From Rhodospirillales bacterium (GTDB lineage Bacteria > Pseudomonadota > Alphaproteobacteria > Acetobacterales > Acetobacteraceae), in NCBI GenBank assembly GCA_025352915.1, contig JANXSA010000238.1, positions 1-10,967 on the forward strand: a stretch of DNA of 10,967 nt, in the 5' to 3' direction. The notes below the pieces were generated by a model. It had not been told where the DNA came from. It worked only from the letters and a program-made list of their open reading frames with translations, and ran no database searches. Of the stretch, positions 1 through 5,733 are shown piece by piece. Numbering within the stretch: position 1 is the stretch's first letter; each line of letters opens with the position of its first letter. The position numbers and the translations under genes were made by a program.

Positions 1-1
1 G

Positions 2-505
2 GCGGCGGAGGTGTTGGTGCGGGCCGGGGCGGTGGTGGAGATGCGCGAATTGCCGGCGGATTTTGACGCGATGGCGGAGGCGCACCAGGTGGTGATGCAG
101 GCGGAAAGCGCGGCCTCGATGGGGTGGGAGATGGCGTTCCATCGCGGCGGGCTCAGCGATGTGCTGCGCGAGCGGCTGGAATGGGGGCGCGCGCAGGGAC
201 CGGATGCGCTGGATGGCGCGCGGGCGGTTTTTGCCCGGTTGCAAGCGGCGTTTCCGGCGGCGATGGAAGGGCTGGATATCCTGGTCACTCCGGCAGCCCC
301 GGGCGAGGCACCGGAGGGGCTTGCCTGGACCGGCGATCCCGGGTTCAACGCGCTGTGGACGGGGCTGCATGTGCCGTGTGTCAGCGTGCCGGCGGGCGTT
401 GGGCCGGCGGGGATGCCGCTGGGGATCCAGGTGGTCGGCCGGCGCGGCGAGGACGTGGCGGTACTTGCCTGGGCGCAATGGGTTGCCAGCGTGTTGGAAG
501 GATGA
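2..505 (+). CDS. Amidase signature family protein, C-terminal part (5' end outside window)
   Basis: This is the last 167 codons of an amidase-signature (AS) hydrolase; the reading frame is open to the window edge, so the Ser-cisSer-Lys catalytic core lies upstream and cannot be inspected. AS enzymes hydrolyse amide bonds, as in GatA, AtzF or broad amidases. The visible part carries the family's C-terminal landmarks: a stretch reading LDILVTPAAPG near codon 95, then DPGFNALWTGLHVPCVSVPAG, and finally MPLGIQVVGRRGED followed by an alanine/tryptophan-rich terminal helix. The stop TGA is at 503-505, and the methyltransferase start follows after five bases (ATG 511), so the two are probably co-transcribed. 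Substrate cannot be told from the C-terminus. Codons are strongly G-ending (GCG, GTG, GGG), unlike genes at the right end of the window. Family call is firm; specific function is unknown. Confidence 0.85.
   Translation, partial: AAEVLVRAGAVVEMRELPADFDAMAEAHQVVMQAESAASMGWEMAFHRGGLSDVLRERLEWGRAQGPDALDGARAVFARLQAAFPAAMEGLDILVTPAAPGEAPEGLAWTGDPGFNALWTGLHVPCVSVPAGVGPAGMPLGIQVVGRRGEDVAVLAWAQWVASVLEG
496..501 (+). promoter_or_regulatory. Ribosome binding site favouring the ATG at 511
   Basis: GGAAGG lies inside the last codons of the amidase gene. It abuts the ATG at 502, too close to serve it, but is nine bases upstream of the in-frame ATG at 511. The protein from 511 begins MVKSLGL, which resembles the usual N-terminus of this methyltransferase group. 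I therefore prefer 511, though an ATGA-coupled start at 502 remains possible. Confidence 0.5.
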
Positions 506-510
506 CGGGG

Positions 511-1170
511 ATGGTCAAAAGCCTGGGGCTTTCGGATGCTTTGTATGCGTATGTGCAGGAGGTCGGCACCCGGCTGGCGCCGGCGCAGGAGGGGTTGCGG
601 GCGGCCACCGCGGGCATGCAGGCGGCCGGGATGCAGATCGGCGCCGACCAGGGGCAGTTCATGGGGTTTCTGGTGCGGCTGCTGGGGGTCAAGCGGGCGC
701 TGGAGGTGGGGACTTTTACCGGCTATTCGGCGTTGTCGGTGGCGCTGGCGCTGCCGGATGACGGGCGGCTGGTGTGCTGCGACATCAGCACGGACTACAC
801 CGATATCGGCCGGCCGTTCTGGGAGCAGGCCGGGGTGGCGGGTAAGATCGACCTGCGCATTGGCCCGGCGGTGGAGACGCTGGACCGGCTGATCGCCGAG
901 GGCGGCGCGGATGGGTTCGACTTCGCGTTCATCGATGCCGACAAGAGCAATTACGACGCCTATTACGAGCGCTGCCTGGTGCTGGTGCGGGCCGGCGGGG
1001 TGATTGCGGTGGATAACGTGCTGTGGGGCGGGGCGGTGATCGACCCGGCGAAGAACAGCGCGGACACCGTGGCGCTGCGGGCGCTGAACAGGAAGCTGCA
1101 CGCGGATGAACGGGTGGACATCACCATGCTGGCGATCGGTGATGGGCTGACGCTGCTGCGGCGGCGGTAG
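511..1170 (+). CDS. Class I SAM-dependent O-methyltransferase (family 3, CCoAOMT-like)
   Basis: A 219-residue cytosolic methyltransferase of the small cation-dependent O-methyltransferase family, which transfers a methyl group from S-adenosylmethionine to catechol-type hydroxyls. Length is normal for the family (about 220). Visible motifs are the SAM-binding glycine-rich motif I, LEVGTFTGYSAL, at residues 64-75; an acidic residue after strand 2 (CCDIS, D91) expected to contact the ribose; FIDADKSNYDAYY at 140-152; and VDNVLWGGAV at 167-176. D142, D168 and N169 match the metal ligands of plant caffeoyl-CoA O-methyltransferases. A few residues before motif I, QIGADQGQFMGFLVRL is typical of bacterial members. 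Five bases separate it from the upstream amidase. The natural substrate is unknown; many bacterial homologues have no assigned role. An alternative start at 502 would add three residues. Confidence 0.93.
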   Translation: MVKSLGLSDALYAYVQEVGTRLAPAQEGLRAATAGMQAAGMQIGADQGQFMGFLVRLLGVKRALEVGTFTGYSALSVALALPDDGRLVCCDISTDYTDIGRPFWEQAGVAGKIDLRIGPAVETLDRLIAEGGADGFDFAFIDADKSNYDAYYERCLVLVRAGGVIAVDNVLWGGAVIDPAKNSADTVALRALNRKLHADERVDITMLAIGDGLTLLRRR

Positions 1171-1215
1171 GGCGGTTGACCGGCTTTGGCCGCCGCCGCA
1201 TCGTCGCGCCAACAT

Positions 1216-1221
1216 GAGGGA
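1216..1221 (+). promoter_or_regulatory. Ribosome binding site selecting the ATG at 1229
   Basis: GAGGGA lies about seven bases before the ATG at 1229. The upstream in-frame ATG at 1214 overlaps this element and has no purine-rich site of its own, so 1229 is the better start. A third ATG at 1241 lacks equivalent support. Confidence 0.55.
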
Positions 1222-1228
1222 CCATCTG

Positions 1229-2458
1229 ATGAACGACGCCATGACCATCACTTCGCCCGAGGATGTCGGGCTGTGCAGCGCGCGGCTGGCGCGTATCGAT
1301 GCCTGGCGCGATGCGCTGGTGGCTGGCGGGCGGTTTGCCGGGGTGTCGACGCTGGTGGCGCGGCGCGGGCAGGTGGCGCATTGGGGCATGAGCGGGCTGG
1401 CGGACCGCGAGCGCGGGGTGCGCATGTCGCCGGACACCATCTTTCGCATCTATTCGATGTCCAAGCCGATCACCTCGGTGGCGATCATGATGCTGTACGA
1501 GGAAGGGCGGTTCCAGCTCGATGATCCGATCAGCCGGTTCCTGCCGGCGTTCAAGGGTAGCCGGGTGGCGGTGGGGGGCAGCCGGGGCAAGGTCGAGACG
1601 GTGCCGGCGGAGCGCGACATCAGTTTCCGCGACCTGCTGACGCATACCTCGGGCCTGACCTACGGGTTCATGGAAGCAACCCCGGTGGATGCGCTATACC
1701 GCGACGGCAAGCTGGCGGATTTCGGGCATCCCGATGGGGACCTGATGGAGACGGCGGAGAAGCTGGCCGCACTGCCGCTGATCGCCCACCCCGGGCGGGA
1801 ATGGAACTACTCGGTTGCAACCGACGTGCTGGGCGCGCTGGTGCAGGCGATCTCGGGCCAGCGGTTTGGCGCGTTTCTGCAGGAGCGTATCCTGGGGCCG
1901 CTGGGGATGGACGATACCGGCTTTATCGTGCCTGAGGAGAAGCGTGGCCGTTTCGCCGCCAACTACGTGCCGCATCCCAAGGGCGGCGTGATGCTGTTCG
2001 ATGATCCCGCGACCAGCCGCTACCTGGGTGATCGGAAGATGGAGTCGGGCGGCGGCGGGCTGGCCTCGACCACCGGCGATTACCTGAAGTTCTGCACCAT
2101 GCTGCGCAACAAGGGCGTGCTGGGCGATGTCCGGCTGCTCGGGCGCAAGACGGTCGAGCTGATGACGATGAACCACCTGCGCGGCGATATGGGGGATATG
2201 GGGCAGGCGCGGTTTTCCGAGAGCTCGTATCTGGGGATCGGGTTCGGGCTGGGCTTTTCGGTGATGATCGACCCGGCGAAGGCGCAGATCCTGGGTTCGC
2301 TCGGGGAGTATGCCTGGGGCGGGGCGGCGAGCACGGCGTTCTGGATCGATCCGGTAGAGGACATGATCGTGATCATGATGACCCAGCTGATGCCGAGTTC
2401 GACGTATCCCATTCGCAAGGAGCTGAGGGTGCTGAGCTATCAGGCGGTGATTGATTGA
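1229..2458 (+). CDS. Serine hydrolase, class C beta-lactamase / family VIII esterase type
   Basis: A 409-residue protein of the beta-lactamase (penicillin-binding-like) serine hydrolase fold. The catalytic S-x-x-K motif is S76-M-S-K79, preceded by DTIFRIY; the tyrosine motif is Y194-S-V in REWNYSVATDVLG; and W363-G-G in YAWGGAASTAFWIDP matches the third-motif position seen in family VIII carboxylesterases such as EstB, where WGG replaces the KTG of true beta-lactamases. This makes an esterase or similar hydrolase more likely than an antibiotic-resistance enzyme. No convincing signal peptide is visible, so it is probably cytoplasmic. It starts 58 bases after the methyltransferase stop and may be in the same transcript or have its own promoter; I could not identify one. 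It ends facing the GNAT gene, with the hairpin-repeat region between. Substrate is unknown. Confidence 0.92.
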   Translation: MNDAMTITSPEDVGLCSARLARIDAWRDALVAGGRFAGVSTLVARRGQVAHWGMSGLADRERGVRMSPDTIFRIYSMSKPITSVAIMMLYEEGRFQLDDPISRFLPAFKGSRVAVGGSRGKVETVPAERDISFRDLLTHTSGLTYGFMEATPVDALYRDGKLADFGHPDGDLMETAEKLAALPLIAHPGREWNYSVATDVLGALVQAISGQRFGAFLQERILGPLGMDDTGFIVPEEKRGRFAANYVPHPKGGVMLFDDPATSRYLGDRKMESGGGGLASTTGDYLKFCTMLRNKGVLGDVRLLGRKTVELMTMNHLRGDMGDMGQARFSESSYLGIGFGLGFSVMIDPAKAQILGSLGEYAWGGAASTAFWIDPVEDMIVIMMTQLMPSSTYPIRKELRVLSYQAVID

Positions 2459-2466
2459 AGGAAGCA

Positions 2467-2509
2467 GTTCTTTTTTGAAAAAAAGAACCAAAAAACTTTT
2501 TCCGTTTGC
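2467..2509 (+). repeat. AT-rich hairpin repeat module, copy A1
   Basis: A palindrome with 10-base arms, GTTCTTTTTT and AAAAAAGAAC, separated by two bases (2467-2488), is followed by the conserved tail CAAAAAACTTTTTCCGTTTGC-like at 2489-2509. The module begins nine bases after the serine hydrolase stop and is very AT-rich in GC-rich surroundings. Copies B (6954-6997) and C2 (10930-10967) share the hairpin and tail almost base for base. It could act as a transcription terminator or mRNA 3' stabiliser, but it lacks a GC-rich stem followed by a clean T run, so that role is inferred. Confidence 0.85.
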
Positions 2510-2511
2510 GT

Positions 2512-2534
2512 CCGGCGCCATGATGGTTTGCCGG
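2512..2534. repeat. Short GC inverted repeat at the centre of the convergent region
   Basis: CCGGC at 2512-2516 and GCCGG at 2530-2534 are complementary with a 13-base loop. They sit exactly between the two inverted hairpin modules and would close the apex of a larger imperfect hairpin formed by the module tails (2489-2509 with 2537-2558). A five-base GC match is weak alone in GC-rich DNA; its central position is the reason for listing it. Confidence 0.45.
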
Positions 2535-2536
2535 GT

Positions 2537-2584
2537 GCAAATGGATAAAGTTTTTTTGCTTCTTTTTGTTCACAAAAAGAAGGC
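2537..2584 (-). repeat. AT-rich hairpin repeat module, copy A2 (inverted, stem variant)
   Basis: On the plus strand the conserved tail comes first (GCAAATGGATAAAG and a T run, 2537-2557), followed by a hairpin at 2559-2582 with 11-base arms CTTCTTTTTGT and ACAAAAAGAAG around two bases. Relative to copy A1 the module is inverted and its stem differs: the outer G-C pair has become C-G on both arms, so pairing is kept. It lies just beyond the GNAT stop at 2591, so each of the two convergent genes ends next to one module. Confidence 0.83.
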
Positions 2585-2590
2585 TTTTTC

Positions 2591-3064
2591 TTATTCTCGT
2601 ATCATGAACTGCGCGGCCGCGCCGTAGCTCGAAAGCTTCCCTGTTGGCAGGGAAGCGGGCCGGAAGCCTTGGCGCGCCCAGAAGCGGGGCGAGGCGCCGA
2701 CTGCGATCAGGTCGATGCGCGGCTGCGCCGCGAGCGTGGCGACGATGGTCTGGGCGGCGCCGGTGCCGCGGGCGGTTGGGTGCAGGGCGAGATCGTGGAT
2801 GTACCAGGTGCTCGGGCAGGCCGGCAGGGTGCCGAGCAGGGTGTTCAGGGCGGGGGGGCTGCTGGCGTGCCAGGGGTGGCTGATGATGTAGCCGGCGAGG
2901 CCGGCGGGGCCGTCCAGGGCGTGGCAGCCTTCGGGGCAGAGGTGGAGGCGTTCGGCGAAGATTTCGGCGTCTTCGGGGTGGTCGAGGTGGATGGCGTTGC
3001 CGAGTTTTTCCACGGCGGGCAGGTCGGCGGGGCGCATGCGGCGCCAGGCGAAGTCAGGCGACAT
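2591..3064 (-). CDS. GNAT family N-acetyltransferase
   Basis: A 157-residue protein of typical GNAT length. These enzymes transfer an acetyl group from acetyl-CoA to amines on small molecules, peptides or proteins. The N-terminus WRRMRPADLPAVEKL is the usual first strand and helix. Strand beta-4 reads YIHDLALHP (88-96) and runs into the acetyl-CoA pyrophosphate loop R99-G-T-G-A-A, which fits the R/Q-x-x-G-x-G/A motif. FWARQGFRP (128-136) is the C-terminal motif B. The ATG at 3064 lies inside the end of the upstream fusion gene, an 11-base overlap, with no clear ribosome binding site, so it is probably translationally coupled. It is the last gene of the cox-like cluster. The acetyl acceptor is unknown, and its link to cofactor maturation rests only on position. 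Confidence 0.88.
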   Translation of the reverse strand: MSPDFAWRRMRPADLPAVEKLGNAIHLDHPEDAEIFAERLHLCPEGCHALDGPAGLAGYIISHPWHASSPPALNTLLGTLPACPSTWYIHDLALHPTARGTGAAQTIVATLAAQPRIDLIAVGASPRFWARQGFRPASLPTGKLSSYGAAAQFMIRE

Positions 3065-4706
3065 CGGCGGGACGCAGGCGTGGGGGAAGGGTTTCCAGGC
3101 TTTCGCGAGTGTCGAAGTCGCGCAGCACGGCGTCGTCGTTGACGTCGATTTCGGTGACCACCTCGGCGTGGTCGCGGATGATGCGTCTTCCGCCGCCGCC
3201 GTCGCCGGTCATGGCGAGCAGGTCGGGGAAAAATTTTCGGTCCCACAGGATGGGGTTTCCGATTGCGCCCTGGTGGGTGGGCACGGCGATCAGGCGGCCT
3301 TCGTCGGTGTCGTGGGCGGCGAGCAGGCGGTCGATGAGGCGGCCGGTGACCAGCGGCATGTCGCCGAGACAGACGATGGCGGCGCGGGCTTCGGGCGGTA
3401 CGGCGGCGATGCCGGATTTGAGGCTTTCGGACAGGCCGGCATCGTAGTTGGGGCTGGGGACGAAGGTGACGGGGCGGCCGGCCAGGGCGGCCTTGATGTC
3501 GTCCGCGCGGTGGCCGGTGACGACGATGATGGGGCGGGCGGCGGAGGACAGGATGTTGTCGACGACGCGGGCGATCATCGGCTTTCCCGCCCGGTCGGGG
3601 ACCAGCAGCTTGTTCCAGGGCGCCATGCGGGTGGATTTTCCGGCGGCGAGCACCACGGCGGCGATGGTGGGTTTTGCCGCTGGCGCGGCCGGCCTTGGCG
3701 CCGCGCGGGCGCGGGGCAGGGGGCGGGCGTCGGTGTCCTTCAATAGCCCGCCCACACCCATGGCGGCGAGGGCGGCGCTATCCACCGGCAGCCCGGCGAA
3801 CAGGCGGCGCAGCACCCAATCGATGCCGTTCAGCTTCGGCGAGCGGGCGCAGCCGGGCAGCACCAGCGCCGGCTTGCCGTCGATCTCACAGGTGCAGATC
3901 AGGTTGCCGGGATCGACCGGCATGCCGAAATGCACGATTTGTCCACCGGCCGCCACCACCCCGGACGGCCCGACATCGCGGCGATCCACTGTGGCCGAGG
4001 CGCCGGCCACCAGCAGCATGTCGGCACCTTCTTCCAGCATCTCGCGCAGCGCCGCGGCAATTGCCTCGGTGGTGTGGGCACAGCGCCGGCTCGGTAACAT
4101 GCGCCCGCCGAGCGCGTGGATGCGCGCCTCGGTCGCCTCGATGGTGCCGGCCAGGACGGATTCCTTGAGGCCAGGGAGTTCGCTGAGCACAAGGCCGACG
4201 GTGAGGCGGCGGAACGGGTGTAGGGTGAAGGGGGCGGCGCCGTCACGGGCGAGGGTTTCGGCGCGGGCCAGGACGGGGCCGGGGACGGCGAAGGGGATGA
4301 TTTTGATGGTGGCGAGCATGTCGCCGGGGGCGACGACAGCCGAGTCGGGCAGGGTGGCGATGGTCAGCGACTCGTCGACTCCGTTGATTCGGCGGAGTCG
4401 TGCGGAATCGACGATCAGGAGGCCGGCGGCGTCGGCGTGGAGATTGACGCGGCCGGTGCCCGCACGGCCGGCGGAGATGCGTGGGCCGATGACGGCGGCG
4501 GCGAGGCGGGCGGCGGCATCGTTCTCGGCGATGTCGCCGGGTTCGAAGCGGGCGGCGATGACCTCCGCCCGGCCGGCGGTGCGCAGGGCGGTGATCGCGG
4601 CTTCGTCGAGGATCGTGCCCTTCTTCAGGACGCGCTCCGGCGTGCGGTGAGAGTGGGCGAGGACGGCGCCGGTGGCCTCGTCGAGCGGGAAGCTGGCGAA
4701 GATCAC
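3054..4706 (-). CDS. Molybdopterin-binding / MobA-like nucleotidyltransferase fusion protein
   Basis: A 550-residue two-domain protein. The N-terminal part begins MIFASFPLDEATGAVLAHS and contains a MoaB/MoeA-type molybdopterin-binding domain at about residues 165-310, with LLVAGASATVDRRDVGP at 231-247 and PGNLICTCEIDGKPALVLPGCARSP at 266-290. A proline/alanine linker (about 330-345) leads to a MobA-like NTP transferase domain at about 348-535: VVLAAGKSTRMAPWNKLL (351-368) is the nucleotide-binding loop, CLGDMPLV (446-453) the metal site, and GNPILW (483-488) a further family motif. Such C-terminal domains attach CMP or GMP to molybdopterin; beside CoxD/E and XdhC homologues, cytidylyl transfer making MCD is most likely. 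Translation probably starts at the GTG at 4706, overlapping the preceding stop (GTGA), because the family's conserved N-terminus starts there. It overlaps the downstream GNAT gene by 11 bases. Confidence 0.88.
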   Translation of the reverse strand: MIFASFPLDEATGAVLAHSHRTPERVLKKGTILDEAAITALRTAGRAEVIAARFEPGDIAENDAAARLAAAVIGPRISAGRAGTGRVNLHADAAGLLIVDSARLRRINGVDESLTIATLPDSAVVAPGDMLATIKIIPFAVPGPVLARAETLARDGAAPFTLHPFRRLTVGLVLSELPGLKESVLAGTIEATEARIHALGGRMLPSRRCAHTTEAIAAALREMLEEGADMLLVAGASATVDRRDVGPSGVVAAGGQIVHFGMPVDPGNLICTCEIDGKPALVLPGCARSPKLNGIDWVLRRLFAGLPVDSAALAAMGVGGLLKDTDARPLPRARAAPRPAAPAAKPTIAAVVLAAGKSTRMAPWNKLLVPDRAGKPMIARVVDNILSSAARPIIVVTGHRADDIKAALAGRPVTFVPSPNYDAGLSESLKSGIAAVPPEARAAIVCLGDMPLVTGRLIDRLLAAHDTDEGRLIAVPTHQGAIGNPILWDRKFFPDLLAMTGDGGGGRRIIRDHAEVVTEIDVNDDAVLRDFDTRESLETLPPRLRPADVA

Positions 4707-5413
4707 GCGAGTTGCGGCTCCGCGATCTTCGGCGCCAGGGCGCCGTTGCGGCGGGCGGCGACGAATTCGGCGAGGATGGCCACCGCAATTTCGGGGGCGG
4801 TGACGGCGCCGAGATCCAGGCCGACGGGGCCCTTTATGCGGGCGATGGCGGCGTCGCTGTGGCCGAGTTCCTTCAGGCGGGCGACGCGGCGGGCGTGGGT
4901 GCGGCGGCTGCCGAGGGAGCCGATGTAGAAGGCCGGGGATTTCAGGGCGCGGTCCAGCGCGGGGTCGTCCAGCTTGGGGTCGTGGGTGAGAGTGATGATG
5001 GCGGTGCGGACGTCCGGCTTGAGTTCGTCCAGCGCTTCGTCCGGCCAGTCGGTGGAGACGGTGACGTTGGGGAAGCGCTCCTCGGTGGCGAAGGCGCGGC
5101 GGGGGTCGACCACCACCACGGCGAGGCCGAGATGGGCGGCCATGGGGACCAGGGCTTGGGCGATGTGGACGGCGCCGACGACGATCAGGCGGAGCGGCGG
5201 GTTGTAGGCATGCAGGAACCAGGTCTCGTTGCCGAGGGTTACGGTGCCGGATTCGTCGCGGCCCAGCGCGCGGGCGGCGGCTTCGGCGAGGTCGGCGGGG
5301 GCGGCTGCATCGGGCAGGAGCATCTGTTCGCCGGTCGGCAGGCGGGTGGCGACGACGACCGGGCGCTTGGCGGCGCGGGCGGCGGTGAGGGCGGCGAGGA
5401 GTTCGGGCGTCAT
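4703..5413 (-). CDS. XdhC family protein, C-terminal Rossmann domain type
   Basis: A 236-residue member of the XdhC/CoxI family. XdhC binds molybdenum cofactor, protects its sulfurated form and delivers it to xanthine dehydrogenase-type enzymes. After a variable N-terminal region, the Rossmann-like fold begins at LRLIVVGAVHIAQALVPMA (74-92), followed by VVVVDPRRAFATEERFP (99-115), THDPKLDDPAL (143-153), the family signature YIGSLGSRRTHARR (163-176) and PVGLDLGAVTAPEIAVAILAE (196-216). The glycine-rich loop reads G-A-V-H rather than the G-A-G-H common in XdhC. The ATG at 5413 overlaps the stop of the small XdhC N-terminal gene (ATGA, 5410-5413) and has GGAG about eight bases upstream. Single-chain XdhC carries both parts, so these two genes probably form a split pair. 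Confidence 0.92.
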   Translation of the reverse strand: MTPELLAALTAARAAKRPVVVATRLPTGEQMLLPDAAAPADLAEAAARALGRDESGTVTLGNETWFLHAYNPPLRLIVVGAVHIAQALVPMAAHLGLAVVVVDPRRAFATEERFPNVTVSTDWPDEALDELKPDVRTAIITLTHDPKLDDPALDRALKSPAFYIGSLGSRRTHARRVARLKELGHSDAAIARIKGPVGLDLGAVTAPEIAVAILAEFVAARRNGALAPKIAEPQLA

Positions 5414-5733
5414 GCCAGCTTCTCCACGAACACCTTCAGTTTGCCGCCACAGGCCAGGCCCACTTCCCAGGCGCGTTCGTCGGTGATGCCGAAATCCAAG
5501 AGTTGCGGCACCCCGGTCTCGATGGTTTTCATCGCCACTTCGGCCACCGCGCCCTCGATGCAGCCGCCACTGACCGAGCCGGCCATGCGGCCCGACTTGG
5601 TCACCGCCAGCTGACTGCCGGCCGGGCGCGGGGACGAGCCCCAGGTTTCGGTGACCGTGGCAAGCGCCACCAATTCGCCCGCTTCGCGCCAGGCGGCGGC
5701 GGTGGCGAGAACGTCGTTTGAAGCGTGGCTCAT
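5410..5733 (-). CDS. XdhC family protein, N-terminal domain type (CoxI/XdhC-like)
   Basis: A 107-residue protein equal to the stand-alone N-terminal domain of XdhC/CoxI. Family signatures are ATVTETWGSSPRPAGSQLAV (25-44), GSVSGGCIEGAVAE (52-65) and the terminal VGLACGGKLKVFVE (91-104). The cysteines in SGGC (C58) and LACGG (C95) are conserved in the family and are candidates for cofactor or sulfur contacts. It overlaps coxE by ATGA at 5730-5733 and the longer XdhC gene by ATGA at 5410-5413, so all three should be co-translated. The ATG at 5733 is preferred over the in-frame ATG at 5748 because GGAGG precedes it by eight bases and it forms the stop-start overlap. Confidence 0.92.
   Translation of the reverse strand: MSHASNDVLATAAAWREAGELVALATVTETWGSSPRPAGSQLAVTKSGRMAGSVSGGCIEGAVAEVAMKTIETGVPQLLDFGITDERAWEVGLACGGKLKVFVEKLA

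Noticed and set aside
1176..1203. TTGACC at 1176 as a -35 box for the serine hydrolase gene
   Set aside because: No acceptable -10 hexamer lies 16-18 bases downstream in this GC-rich stretch, so the match is probably chance.
1229..2458. Serine hydrolase as an AmpC-type antibiotic-resistance beta-lactamase
   Set aside because: The third motif is WGG instead of KTG and no signal peptide is evident, which fits family VIII esterases better.
2467..2584. Hairpin modules as classical intrinsic terminators
   Set aside because: Stems are almost wholly A-T and are not followed by a clean T run on the expected side; they are kept as repeats with possible 3'-end roles.
3084..4354. GGGNAGGG octamers resembling FtsK-orienting (KOPS) sites at 3084, 3714 and 4347, with the reverse form at 9203
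   Set aside because: The polarity would fit a terminus-proximal position, but in DNA this G-rich a handful of matches is expected by chance, and I saw no dif-like sequence.
2669..4650. Long plus-strand open frames antisense to the GNAT and fusion genes
   Set aside because: Their translations are repetitive (Gly/Ala/Val/Asp or Ser/Arg/Pro-rich) and lack motifs, while the minus-strand frames have conserved domains.
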